NCBI GenBank assembly: GCA_016196035.1 | Contig: JACPYM010000041.1 | Location: 1 to 37,440, forward strand | Reading direction: 5' to 3' | Length of the DNA stretch: 37,440 bases | Origin: Acidobacteriota bacterium | GTDB taxonomy: Bacteria; Acidobacteriota; Blastocatellia; RBC074 | Shown: in pieces, positions 17,406 through 25,731 of the stretch | Layout: the number at the start of each line of letters is the position of its first letter | Numbering within the stretch: the first letter of the stretch is position 1 | Notes under the pieces: model-generated | Databases searched by the model: none | Seen by the model: the letters and a program-made list of their open reading frames with translations, nothing else | Told to the model about the DNA's origin: nothing | Translations under genes and position numbers: made by a program

Positions 17406-17582
17406 TAGATCGGTTTTCACTTCGGTGTACGGGAAAACACTGAGCGGCGGGACGGTACCGCGCGCGTCAGCCAGCGGTGTTTGAGCCGTTGAACCATTGG
17501 TGCAACGACGCTGTGCCGCTTGCTGACGCGCGCGGTACCGTCCCCACACGCTGCCCCGTATACGCAATTGCAAACTGATCTA
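17406..17582. mobile_element. MITE-like repeat, copy 1 (177 bp)
   Basis: Imperfect terminal inverted repeats TAGATCGGTTTTCACTT / CAATTGCAAACTGATCTA bound two inner arms, GGGACGGTACCGCGCGCGT and its near-complement ending GGTACCGTCCC, around a variable loop. It is related to the copies at 23322-23502 and 37346-37440. It encodes nothing by itself. TA dinucleotides lie at both outer ends, compatible with TA target duplication. Confidence 0.75.
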
Positions 17583-17722
17583 GTGCGCTGTTTCAAAGTA
17601 AAGGTCGCACATCGCTGCTTTTTCATGCAGGTCGTCACCAGTTTTTAACGAGCGGCGCGCTATGCCAGCAGTACGAAATCGCCTGCTCCACCCACTGTCG
17701 TTTACCGCAAAGGATAAGAACC

Positions 17723-20671
17723 ATGAACCGAATCAACCCTTCTTTGTCAGTTCCGTGCCTGGTCTTGGCTGGCCTTGTGCTGGCCTTGTCAGTTTACTTG
17801 TATCCCGCGCACGCGCAGTCGGAGCAAAATCCGTCAGCGCAAGAACCGCGCGTCAGCAGGCCCGTACCGTCTGTGGAGGCAAACGTCAGCGCGCAAACCG
17901 CCGCGCCCAGTGCTCCCGCAGCCGTCTTCACCGTGTCGAATCTCAATGACAGTGGCGCAGGTTCGTTGCGGCAGGCGTTGCTGGATGCCAATGCGAATGG
18001 CGCGGGAGCGGATACGATCAACATCACGGTGAATGGCACGATCAATTTGGCCGGGGTGCTGCCTGACATTGCGAGCAATCTGATGATTAACGGGCCGGGC
18101 GCGAACCTGCTGACCGTGCGCCGCAACACCGGCGGGGATTACCGCATTTTCCAGATCAATAGTGGCGTGAGCGTCGATCTTACAGGTCTGACGATTTCGA
18201 ATGGCAGCGTCCCAACCGGCGAAGGCGGCGGGCTTAGAAACAGCGGCGTGTTGACTATCACCAACTGCGCGATCACTGGCAATCTAGCCAATGGCGGAGG
18301 CGGCATTTATAACCAGGGTGCGCTGGCCGTTATTCGTAGCACGATCAGTGGTAACACCGTCAATTTCGACGGCGCGGGGCTATACAATGTGGGGAGCGCT
18401 GATGTGGTCAACAGCACGATCAGCGGCAATACCGCCAATAATGGTACTGCTGGAATCATCAACATAAATTTTGGCGGCCCCACGCGGACCCTCGTTGTGG
18501 TCAACTGTACCGTCACAGCCAACAAGGGCGTGCCCGAAGGCGGGATTGGGACATATGATCAAGGAGGGACGGCCCAGACCATCTTGAGAAACACCATTGT
18601 GGCCAATAACTCCGCGCTGAACCTGATAAAAGGAGGCACGAACGCCAGCGTCTTATCGCAAGGCAATAATTTGGCCAGCGACAACGGCGGCGGTTTTCTG
18701 ACCCAATCCAGCGACAAGCTCAACACCGACCCGCAACTCTTGCCGCTGGGCAACTACGGCGGCGCGACGCAAACGCATGCCCTGCTGGCGACCAGCCCGG
18801 CGGTGGATGCGGGCACCACAGTCGGCGCACCCGACATTGATCAACGCGGCTTGGCGCGCGGTGTGAATGGCAAAGGCTCAGGCGCGGCGGGTTTCGACAT
18901 CGGCGCGTATGAGTTACGTTCAAAATTCGTCAACGGCGTCACCGGCAACGACGCCAATAGCGGAGAGACACTGGCGTTGGCTTTCAAAACGATTGCGCGC
19001 GGCATTGCGGTCGCCGTCGCGGGCGATGATCTGGTGATCGCGGGCGGCACTTATCCTGAAAACAATCTGGTCGTCGGCAAAAGCATCAACTTGCAGGGGG
19101 CCAGCGCGGCAACGACGACGGTGAATGCGGGCAAGCTCAACCGCGTTTTCCAGATTAATGCTGGCGTGATGGCAGGCCTCTCCAATTTGACCATCACCAA
19201 CGGCAGCGTCCCAACCAGTGAAGGCGGCGGCATCCTGAACTCCGGCACCTTGGTCGTTAATAATTGCAGCATTACTGGCAATCTGGCGAACGGCGGCGGC
19301 GGCATTTTTAACCTTGACGGGAGCTTGACGATCAGCGGCAGCACGCTCAGCGGCAATACCGCGAACTTCGACGGCGGCGGGTTGTATCACATTGGCAATA
19401 CCACGAATGTCACGGCCACTTTGACCAACTGCACCATTTCAGGAAATGCGGGGGCTTCCAGCGGAATTGCGACCGCCGCCGCCAGCGGGCAAACCGCAAC
19501 AACGATCCTGACAAATTGCACGGTAGCAGCCAACACAGGCAGTTCCCCTGCGATCAGAAACATCAACTTTGGCGGAGCCATTGCCGTGACCACCCAACTC
19601 AGGAACACGCTGGTAGCTGGAAACAGCGGTATCAACTTCCAGATACAGTCCAACACGACGTTGACCTCGCTGGGCTTCAACTTGGACAGCGACGGCACTA
19701 GCGGCTTCACCAATACCAACGGCAACGTCGTCGGAACCGCCGCCAACAAGGTAGACGCCAAGCTTGGCCCGTTGGCGAACAACGGCGGCTCGACGTTGAC
19801 GCATGCATTGCTGTTCGGCAGCCCGGCGCTGGATAAAGGCAACAGTTCCGGCGCGGCCACCGATCAGCGCGGCGTGGGGCGGCCGGTGGATGATCCCGGT
19901 CTGCCGAATGCCACGGGCGGCGACGGCGCGGACATCGGTGCTTTTGAGCGCGGCGGATTGGCGGTCGTTTCATCAGCCAATTTCAAAGGCGCGCCGCTGG
20001 CGCAGGAAAGCATCGTCAGCGTCTTTGGCGAGAACCTGACGACAGGGACAGCGGCGAACAACGGGTTGCCGCTGCCGCTGACGCTCCTGAACACCAGTGT
20101 GCTCGTCCGGGATGCCGCGAATACGGCGCGGGCGGCTTCGCTCTTTTTCGTCTCGCCGGGGCAGTTCAATTTCCAGATTCCGCCGGGCACCAGCACTGGC
20201 GCGGCGACGATTTCAGTCGTGCGTGACGGCAATCTCGTGGCTTCCACCAACACCACCATCAGCGCCGTCGAACCAGGGCTATTCACTGCCAACGCCAATG
20301 GCGCAGGGGTGCCGGCCGCCGTATTGGTGCGTGTGCGGGCCAATGGAGCGCAGGTTGTTGAACCGGTGGCGCAGTTGCAAGGCGGCGCGTTCGTCCCCGT
20401 CCCGATCAGTCTGGGGCCGGTTGGCGAACAGGTCATCCTGGTGCTGTTCGGCACGGGCATCCGCAATCGCAGCGACCTGAATGCCGTGACGCTGACCATC
20501 GGCAACGCCCCGGCGCAGGGCGTGGACTTTGCCGGCACCCAAGGGCTGGTCGGCCTTGATCAAATCAACTCAAGGGCGCTCCCACGCACCCTGGCGGGTG
20601 CTGGTACGGTGTCTGTGCGGTTGACCGTGGATGGGAAAGTTGCCAACGTGGTCACGCTCAACATTCAATGA
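17723..20671 (+). CDS. Exported beta-helix protein with TIGR03437 C-terminal domain
   Basis: A 982-residue exported protein. A signal peptide covers about 1-31 (LAGLVLALSVYLYPAHAQ) and AAGGATAAG precedes ATG 17723. First beta-helix with choice-of-anchor motif: about 70-395 (NDSGAGSLRQALLDAN opening, DQRG...DIGAYE closing). A DUF1565-like start (NGVTGNDANSGETLALAFKT, 398-417) opens a second beta-helix to about 744. The C-terminus, 748-982, matches the TIGR03437 pattern known mainly from Acidobacteria (VVSSANFKGAPLAQESIVSV, FFVSPGQFNFQIP, FGTGIRNRS). It lacks the VCBS propeller of the other large proteins. It is likely surface-located; substrate and partner are unknown. A hairpin terminator follows at 20683. 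Confidence 0.9.
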   Translation: MNRINPSLSVPCLVLAGLVLALSVYLYPAHAQSEQNPSAQEPRVSRPVPSVEANVSAQTAAPSAPAAVFTVSNLNDSGAGSLRQALLDANANGAGADTINITVNGTINLAGVLPDIASNLMINGPGANLLTVRRNTGGDYRIFQINSGVSVDLTGLTISNGSVPTGEGGGLRNSGVLTITNCAITGNLANGGGGIYNQGALAVIRSTISGNTVNFDGAGLYNVGSADVVNSTISGNTANNGTAGIININFGGPTRTLVVVNCTVTANKGVPEGGIGTYDQGGTAQTILRNTIVANNSALNLIKGGTNASVLSQGNNLASDNGGGFLTQSSDKLNTDPQLLPLGNYGGATQTHALLATSPAVDAGTTVGAPDIDQRGLARGVNGKGSGAAGFDIGAYELRSKFVNGVTGNDANSGETLALAFKTIARGIAVAVAGDDLVIAGGTYPENNLVVGKSINLQGASAATTTVNAGKLNRVFQINAGVMAGLSNLTITNGSVPTSEGGGILNSGTLVVNNCSITGNLANGGGGIFNLDGSLTISGSTLSGNTANFDGGGLYHIGNTTNVTATLTNCTISGNAGASSGIATAAASGQTATTILTNCTVAANTGSSPAIRNINFGGAIAVTTQLRNTLVAGNSGINFQIQSNTTLTSLGFNLDSDGTSGFTNTNGNVVGTAANKVDAKLGPLANNGGSTLTHALLFGSPALDKGNSSGAATDQRGVGRPVDDPGLPNATGGDGADIGAFERGGLAVVSSANFKGAPLAQESIVSVFGENLTTGTAANNGLPLPLTLLNTSVLVRDAANTARAASLFFVSPGQFNFQIPPGTSTGAATISVVRDGNLVASTNTTISAVEPGLFTANANGAGVPAAVLVRVRANGAQVVEPVAQLQGGAFVPVPISLGPVGEQVILVLFGTGIRNRSDLNAVTLTIGNAPAQGVDFAGTQGLVGLDQINSRALPRTLAGAGTVSVRLTVDGKVANVVTLNIQ

Positions 20672-20682
20672 TTGAACGCGTT

Positions 20683-20713
20683 GGAGTGGGCAACGGCAGC
20701 GGTTGCCCACTCC
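20683..20713 (+). terminator. Terminator hairpin after TIGR03437 protein
   Basis: GGAGTGGGCAAC (20683-20694) pairs perfectly with GTTGCCCACTCC (20702-20713) over a 7-nt loop, 12 bp past the stop. It directly abuts the 144-bp inverted-repeat element. Confidence 0.7.
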
Positions 20714-20857
20714 CGCGGCTTTGCACAAAAACCTCTAAAAATGACGGACTTTTTGTGCAGGTTGAAAAAAAGCGGCGATAAGTCATTTGGATTTGCGCGC
20801 GCTTCTACGCAATCACTCGACTTTTTGTGCAAACGGGACTTTTTGTGCAAAGCCGCG
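20714..20857. mobile_element. 144-bp inverted-repeat element at the kinase truncation point
   Basis: Perfect 18-bp ends: CGCGGCTTTGCACAAAAA (20714-20731) and its reverse complement (20840-20857). CTTTTTGTGCA also occurs at 20749-20759 and 20821-20831, so the element is internally repetitive. Kinase homology begins at its right edge. The element has no transposase and may be a MITE or a deletion scar. Confidence 0.65.
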
Positions 20858-22690
20858 CTGCGCAAAGAACCGGAGCGGCGTTATCAATCGGTCGAACAGT
20901 TTTCTGACGATCTGCGGCGTTATCTGGAGGGCTTGCCGGTGCAGGCTCGCCCCGACACCTTTACGTATCGCACGGGCAAATTCGTGCAGCGGCATCGCGT
21001 GGGTGTGGCGGCGGTGGCGCTGGTGTTGCTCAGCCTGTTGGGCGGCATCCTGGCGACGGCCTATGCGGCGCGCCGGGCACAGGCCGAACGCGCGCGCGCC
21101 GAATACCGTTTCGCCCAGGTGCGCGCGTTGGCGAATAAATTTCTCTTCGATTTTCACGACAAGATTCAGAACGTACCCGGCACCACCGAAGCGCGCGGAC
21201 TGGTCGCCAAAACGGCGCTGGAATATCTGGATAACCTGGCGCAAGAAATGACGGGAGACCCGCAGCTTGCGTGGGAACTGGCGGTGGCCTATCAAAAAGT
21301 CGGCGATGTGCAGGGCGATCCCTGGGCCGCCAATCTGGGCCATTCGCAAGAAGCCATGCAGAGTTATCAAAAGGGCCTCAAGCTGGCGCAACAACTCAAC
21401 CGCAATGGCAACCCTGAGCTGAAAATGACGCGCTTGCTGGCGCAGGGATATTTCAAACTCGGCATTTTGCAAGCGCAGTCCGGGGGCATGGCGGCGGCGC
21501 ACGAGACGTTGCAGCAGGCCCTTGCCACCGCTGAAAAACTGGCCGGGCAAACTGCCGCGCTGGAAGACATCCGCCTCTTGCAAAATTGCCACACTCGTTT
21601 GGGTGACACCTATCTGGACACGGGTGATCCGGTCAGCGCACTCGACAGTTATCGCCGGGAAATACGGTTGTCCGAGCGCCGCCTCACGGCGTTTCCGACT
21701 GATGGCTCGCGCTTGACCTTGGCGATGAGTCATTCCCGTGTGGCCGAGCCGCTGGTGACGCTCGGAGACTTACCGGGCGCGCTGGCCGGTTATCGCAAAT
21801 CGGTGGAATTGGTGGACGAATTACTGCCCGCGCACGTGGCTGATCCGATCTATCTGCGGGTGCGCATGATCGGCCTGATCTGGCTCGGCAATCTTTCCGG
21901 CAATCCGCGCTTTATCAATTTGGGTGAGCCACAGACGGCGCTGCAACATTACCGCGCGGCTTTGGCGATTGCCGAACAATTGGCCGCGCTCGATCCCAAA
22001 GATGCGTTCGCGCGCCGCGATTTGGCGGGCGGCCATCGGCTGGTGGGAGAAATTCTGACGCTCAATCAGCCTGCGCAAGCCGTCGAACAATTCCGGCAGG
22101 CGCTCGGCATCATGCGCGAAATGCTGGCGGTCACACCCCAAGACGCGCAACTGTTGCGCCGCGAAGCGCAATACCTCAAAGGTTTGGCGGATGCCTTGCG
22201 CCGTCTGGGCGACCGGCCCGGCGCGTTGCAAAACCTGCGGCAGGCGCGCCAAACCTGGCAGGACTTGCTGGCGCGCGACGCCGCCAACCTGAAAACACGC
22301 GCTGAATTGCATGCGGCGTTGCTGGCGCTGGCGGATACAACGCTGGAAGCTGGCGATCACGACAGCGCGTTGGCCCATTACCGCGCGGCGCTCACCCTGG
22401 CCGAAACGCCGCCTGTCGAACAATGGCTGATCTCTATGTGCGTTGGCGGCTAGCCGATTCTTACGCCGGGCTGAGCCGCTATCACGCCGCGCGCGCCACC
22501 GCCGCGCCAGTCGGCGAACGGCTCAACCATTGGCGCGAAGCCCGTCAATACGCGCAACGTTCGCTCAGCCTTTGGGAAGAATGGGGCCGACATGCAACCT
22601 CCACCAGTTTCGATCAACGGCAGCGTGAACAGGCCGCGCGCGCCGTGGCGAAATGCGAGGCCGCCTTAGCCAAACTGGACGCGAGAGCGC
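20855..22690 (+). pseudogene. Truncated Ser/Thr kinase-TPR gene lacking the catalytic domain
   Basis: From ALRKEPERRYQSVEQFSDDL onward this is a close paralogue of the kinase at 8461, starting at about residue 347 of that protein. It has the last kinase helix, a transmembrane helix (VAAVALVLLSLLGGIL), FLFDFHDKIQ and the TPR array. The Gly loop, HRD and DFG are all absent. The frame is open back to a TTG at 20672, but that covers a terminator and a mobile element and has no ribosome-binding site. Near 22415 the frame shifts: the first frame ends at 22453 (WLISMCVGG), while the TPR tail continues from about 22423 as ADLYVRWRLADSYAGLSRYH, open to 22947. One A missing from CAAATGG explains it. 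It is probably non-functional; no ECF gene accompanies it. Confidence 0.8.
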
Positions 22691-22723
22691 CTAAGCATAA
22701 AGCGCTGTCGCACAATCCCAACC

Positions 22724-22897
22724 TTACTTGCCTGCCTTACGTTCCGCCCGGCATAGCTGGCAGACGCCAAGCAAATATCCGACAAAAGCCACCAGCGTCA
22801 GCGCCGTCAGCATCGTCACAAACGGAGCCATTACGCTCAGCGCCAAGCGCAGCACGCGCAGTTGTTCAAACACTCCCACAAATCCGTTGCCATTCAT
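22724..22897 (-). CDS. Possible small membrane protein
   Basis: A 57-residue ORF on the minus strand, starting MNGNGFVGVFEQLRVL, with AAAGGGGGC 4-12 bp before its ATG at 22897. It has one strong transmembrane helix (LSVMAPFVTMLTALTLVAFV) and a C-terminal CQLC pair followed by basic residues. It lies antisense to the decayed reading frame of the truncated kinase, beyond its homologous part. No family is recognised; the good ribosome-binding site and the hydrophobic pattern are the only support. Confidence 0.4.
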   Translation of the reverse strand: MNGNGFVGVFEQLRVLRLALSVMAPFVTMLTALTLVAFVGYLLGVCQLCRAERKAGK

Positions 22898-22947
22898 CAC
22901 GCCCCCTTTCATCAGTTACAGGCGAAACCCGGAGGTGTAATTGCTGA

Positions 22948-23321
22948 CGGCAGTGACGAAATTTTCTTCTGAAAAAAATCTTGTGCGTGACTAGCAGTTT
23001 CGCGTGCGGCTTTCGCATGTGACGGCGAGCAACCAAGACGTTGTTCAGAACCACAGCGCAGGCACGTCCGGTGCGCCGGAGGTGTGCTTACGCAACCGTA
23101 AGAGTTCAGTACCAATGAGGAGAAAATTCATGAAACATCGCTTAAGTAGGCAGCAAAATATTCCTGGACAACCACGAAGCAACGAAAAGCGCGAAGAAGA
23201 ACAGGAAGGAGAAGATAGGAGGCCGATCAACATTGATGTTTTCTTCTCTTTCTTCTCTTTCTTCGTGCTCTTCGTTGCTTCGTGGTGAATAGTTTTTGTC
23301 AAAGGACTTTTTGCAGATCAC
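22948..23321. other. Intergenic region with interrupted short ORF and inverted repeat
   Basis: No full gene is supported. GAGGAG (23117-23122) precedes an ATG at 23130 that opens a 52-codon frame to 23288. From about 23171 that frame is made of the two arms of an inverted repeat, so it is probably a gene start cut by repeat insertion. 22948-23115 shows nothing recognisable. Confidence 0.4.
23171..23286. repeat. 116-bp inverted repeat of CACGAAG type
   Basis: ACCACGAAGCAACGAA (23171-23186) and its exact complement (23271-23286) flank purine-rich (GAAGAAGAACAGGAAGGAG) and pyrimidine-rich halves that can also pair partly. The motif CACGAAG / CTTCGTG recurs in both arms. Confidence 0.75.
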
Positions 23322-23502
23322 TTAGATCGGTTTTCATCTCGGTATATGGGAAAAGTTGCGCAGCGGGACGGTACCGCGCGCGTGAGCAAGCGGAGCCTGG
23401 GCGGTTTAGCCAACGGCGTAATCTTGACGCACCGCTTGCTCACGCGCGCGGTGCCGTCCCGGCCCAACGCGCTCCCGTAAACGCAATTGCAAACCGGTCT
23501 AA
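23322..23502. mobile_element. MITE-like repeat, copy 2 (181 bp)
   Basis: Same architecture as the copy at 17406: TTAGATCGGTTTTCA at the left end, CAATTGCAAACCGGTCTAA at the right, and inner arms GGGACGGTACCGCGCGCGT / GCGCGCGGTGCCGTCCC. The central loop differs completely from copy 1. It ends 35 bp before the methyltransferase start, so it forms most of that gene's upstream region. Confidence 0.75.
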
Positions 23503-23536
23503 TCCGTTCACACCACGGATACCAAGGAGAAAAACC

Positions 23537-24382
23537 ATGAATGCAGCAACCACGACCGTAACCGAATTGGCAAATTTGAAGGCCAAGCTGAAAGCCACCT
23601 GGATGGCGGGTGATTTCGACAAAATCGCGGAAATCATTTGGGCCGGCGGCGCACAATTTATCACGCGCCTGCAATTGAAACCCGGCGCACGCCTGCTCGA
23701 CATCGCCTGTGGTACAGGCAATCTCGCGTTCCCGGCGGCGCGTGCTGGCGCGTTGGTGACTGGCGTAGACATCGCGCCGAACTTATTGGAAACAGCACGC
23801 GCACGGGCCAAAGACGCAGGCGTGCAAATTCAATTTGACGAAGGCGACGCTGAAAACCTGCCTTATGCCGACGCCGCGTTTGACGAAGTTGTGACCATGT
23901 TCGGCGCGATGTTCGCTCCGCAACCCAATCTGATTGCGGTGGAACTGGCGCGCGTCTGCCGTCCCGGCGGGCGCTTGGCGATGGCGAATTGGACGCCCGC
24001 GGGGTTCATCGGCCAGATGTTCAAAGTCACCGGCCAACACGTGCCGCCGCCGCCAATGCCCTCGCCGCTTTTGTGGGGCGATGAAGCGACGGTGCGTGCA
24101 CGCTTGCAAGGCGATTTTGTCAAGCTGCAATGCCGGCGGCGCGACTTGGTGATGGCGTTTCCCATGACACCAACGGCGGCGGTGGAATTCTTCCGTACCT
24201 GGTACGGCCCCACGCAGCGGGCATTTGCGGCGCTGGATCAAGCTGGTCAAGCCGCGTTACGCCGCGACCTGGAGCAACTTTGGACGGCGCACAACCGCGC
24301 CACCGACGGCACGACGCAAATCGTCGCCGAATATCTGGAAGTCATTGGCACGCGCGCCAATGTCGGCATGCATCAGCAGTGA
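23537..24382 (+). CDS. Class I SAM-dependent methyltransferase
   Basis: A 281-residue methyltransferase of the Methyltransf_11/UbiE-like type. SAM-binding motif I is LLDIACGTGN (53-62), the acidic residue after strand 2 is D78 in TGVDIAP, and DAENLPY (104-110) is the usual motif next to the adenine site. ARVCRPGGRLAMANW (about 136-150) is motif III. The C-terminal half has MAFPMTPTAAVEFFRTWYGP, which may form the substrate lid. AAGGAG at 23523-23528 sets the start at 23537; the frame is open further upstream only through the MITE. The diiron oxygenase gene begins 69 bp downstream in the same direction, so the two are probably co-transcribed and may modify the same small molecule (inference). 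The substrate is unknown. Confidence 0.88.
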   Translation: MNAATTTVTELANLKAKLKATWMAGDFDKIAEIIWAGGAQFITRLQLKPGARLLDIACGTGNLAFPAARAGALVTGVDIAPNLLETARARAKDAGVQIQFDEGDAENLPYADAAFDEVVTMFGAMFAPQPNLIAVELARVCRPGGRLAMANWTPAGFIGQMFKVTGQHVPPPPMPSPLLWGDEATVRARLQGDFVKLQCRRRDLVMAFPMTPTAAVEFFRTWYGPTQRAFAALDQAGQAALRRDLEQLWTAHNRATDGTTQIVAEYLEVIGTRANVGMHQQ

Positions 24383-24451
24383 TGCCACGTTCAACGCACA
24401 TCAACCACAACCATCTTTATCCGAATTTTATTCAAAAGCAGGAGCTTACAA

Positions 24452-25393
24452 ATGATGATCGCAACACAAACACAAACCGCGACGAAACCAACTTACAGTT
24501 ATCAAGACACGCTGGCCGCCTCGCAAAAGGTGAACTGGCGCATCGAAGACATCATCGGCGGCGACAAGCGGATTAGTTTCACCCAGCCGCTGATGTCGGA
24601 ATCGTTCGCGCGCGTCGAGGAACTCAGCTTCCTGACGCCCGCCGAAAAGCTGACGCTCAATCAGATTCGCGGCTTCGATTACCTCTGCGCCTTTGGGCTG
24701 GTCGAAGAGTCCATTCTGCCCTTCGTGCTCGATCACGCGCGGCCGCACTTGCAAGGCGACGATTACCGCACCCGCGCCTTTCTGCAATTCGCCGCCGAAG
24801 AGGCCAAACACATTCACCTCTTCAAGAAATTCCGCGCCGAGTTTGAAGCCGGGTTTGGGTCGGAATGTCTGTTCATCGGCCCGCCGGAGGAAGTCGCCCA
24901 GGCGATTCTCGCGCACGATCCGCTGGCCGTGGCGCTGACCATCCTGCACATCGAATGGATGTCGCAGCGGCACTACACCGAAAGCATTCGGGACAACCAG
25001 CAACTCGACCCGCAGTTCAAGAGCCTGCTCAAGCATCACTGGATGGAAGAAGCGCAACACGCCAAGCTCGACACGCTGATGGTCGAAGCGCTGGCCGAAG
25101 GGCGCAGCGAGGCCGAACTGAACAAAGCCTTTGATGAATACCTGGAAATCGGCGGCTTCCTCGATGCGGGGCAGCGCCAGCAGGCCGAATTCAATTTGGA
25201 AAACCTGCAACGCAGCACGGGCCGCACGCTGAACGCGGACGAACGCGCCGAGTTTCTGACCAAACAACATCGGGCGTTGCGCTGGACGTTCTTGGGTTCG
25301 GGCATGACGCACCCGAACTTCCTCGCTACGCTCGAACGGCTGTCGCCAAAGTTGCGCCAGCGCGTCGAAGAGGTCGCGCCGGTCTTCTGCTAG
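24452..25393 (+). CDS. AurF-like diiron oxygenase
   Basis: A 313-residue ferritin-like helical protein. Candidate iron ligands: E86 (or E85) in LVEES, E117 and H120 in EEAKH, E168 in HIEWM, H196 in KHHWM, and E200 and H203 in EEAQH. The H-x3-E-x2-H spacing of the last three equals that of AurF, the p-aminobenzoate N-oxygenase, whose extra histidine separates it from ribonucleotide reductase R2 and most ferritin-like diiron enzymes. AGGAG at 24440-24444 lies 7 bp before the ATG. Family chemistry is O2-dependent oxidation, in AurF of an arylamine to a nitro group. The substrate here is not visible. An R2-like or other ferritin-like role remains possible. A strong hairpin terminator follows at 25408. 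Confidence 0.7.
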   Translation: MMIATQTQTATKPTYSYQDTLAASQKVNWRIEDIIGGDKRISFTQPLMSESFARVEELSFLTPAEKLTLNQIRGFDYLCAFGLVEESILPFVLDHARPHLQGDDYRTRAFLQFAAEEAKHIHLFKKFRAEFEAGFGSECLFIGPPEEVAQAILAHDPLAVALTILHIEWMSQRHYTESIRDNQQLDPQFKSLLKHHWMEEAQHAKLDTLMVEALAEGRSEAELNKAFDEYLEIGGFLDAGQRQQAEFNLENLQRSTGRTLNADERAEFLTKQHRALRWTFLGSGMTHPNFLATLERLSPKLRQRVEEVAPVFC

Positions 25394-25407
25394 GCGCATT
25401 GAAGACG

Positions 25408-25444
25408 GAGTTGTCAGGTCGGTTCCCAGCCGATCTGACAACTC
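25408..25444 (+). terminator. Terminator hairpin after diiron oxygenase
   Basis: GAGTTGTCAGGTCGG (25408-25422) pairs with CCGATCTGACAACTC (25430-25444) with one G-T wobble over a 7-nt loop, 15 bp after the stop. No long T-run follows. Confidence 0.65.
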
Positions 25445-25504
25445 GCTCGCGGAAAACCAACCATACCCGCGCCCGAGACGCGGGAACAGCAGGTGAAGAG
25501 GACA

Positions 25505-25603
25505 ATGACGAACCTGCCATACGTAAGGCGAGGTGTAGTGTGCGCGGTCTTAAGCGCGCTCTGGGTCGCCGCGCGCGTTGGCGCCAGTCAAGTGAAACCA
25601 TAA
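25505..25603 (+). CDS. Possible 32-residue signal-peptide-like ORF
   Basis: The frame reads MTNLPYVRRGVVCAVLSALW and continues to VKP with a TAA at 25601. GAGGACA precedes the ATG. It has a basic RR start, a hydrophobic core and a small-residue end, like a signal peptide with nothing behind it. It may be a decayed gene start, a tiny membrane peptide, or chance. Confidence 0.25.
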   Translation: MTNLPYVRRGVVCAVLSALWVAARVGASQVKP

Positions 25604-25731
25604 ACCTGGCACCATTGCGCGGCCCGCCTTGCCGCCTCCAGCCATTTTTTTCCGGCTAGCCGCAGCGCATTTGATAGAATGCCCCCGCCTCGAACTGAAC
25701 TCTCTTTGGCGCCTCAAAGAAAGCTGCAACG

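Larger units (their letters stand above)
25394..25731. other. Intergenic region before the dehydrogenase-phosphatase fusion
   Basis: It contains the terminator at 25408-25444, a possible signal-peptide-like short ORF at 25505-25603, and TTTGATAGAAT at 25670-25680, whose TAGAAT could be a -10 box for the gene at 25732. No convincing -35 lies 16-18 bp before it. Nothing else is recognised. Confidence 0.4.

Noticed and set aside
20672-20854. N-terminal extension of the truncated kinase from a TTG codon
   Set aside because: It reads through a terminator hairpin and a mobile element, and has no ribosome-binding site.
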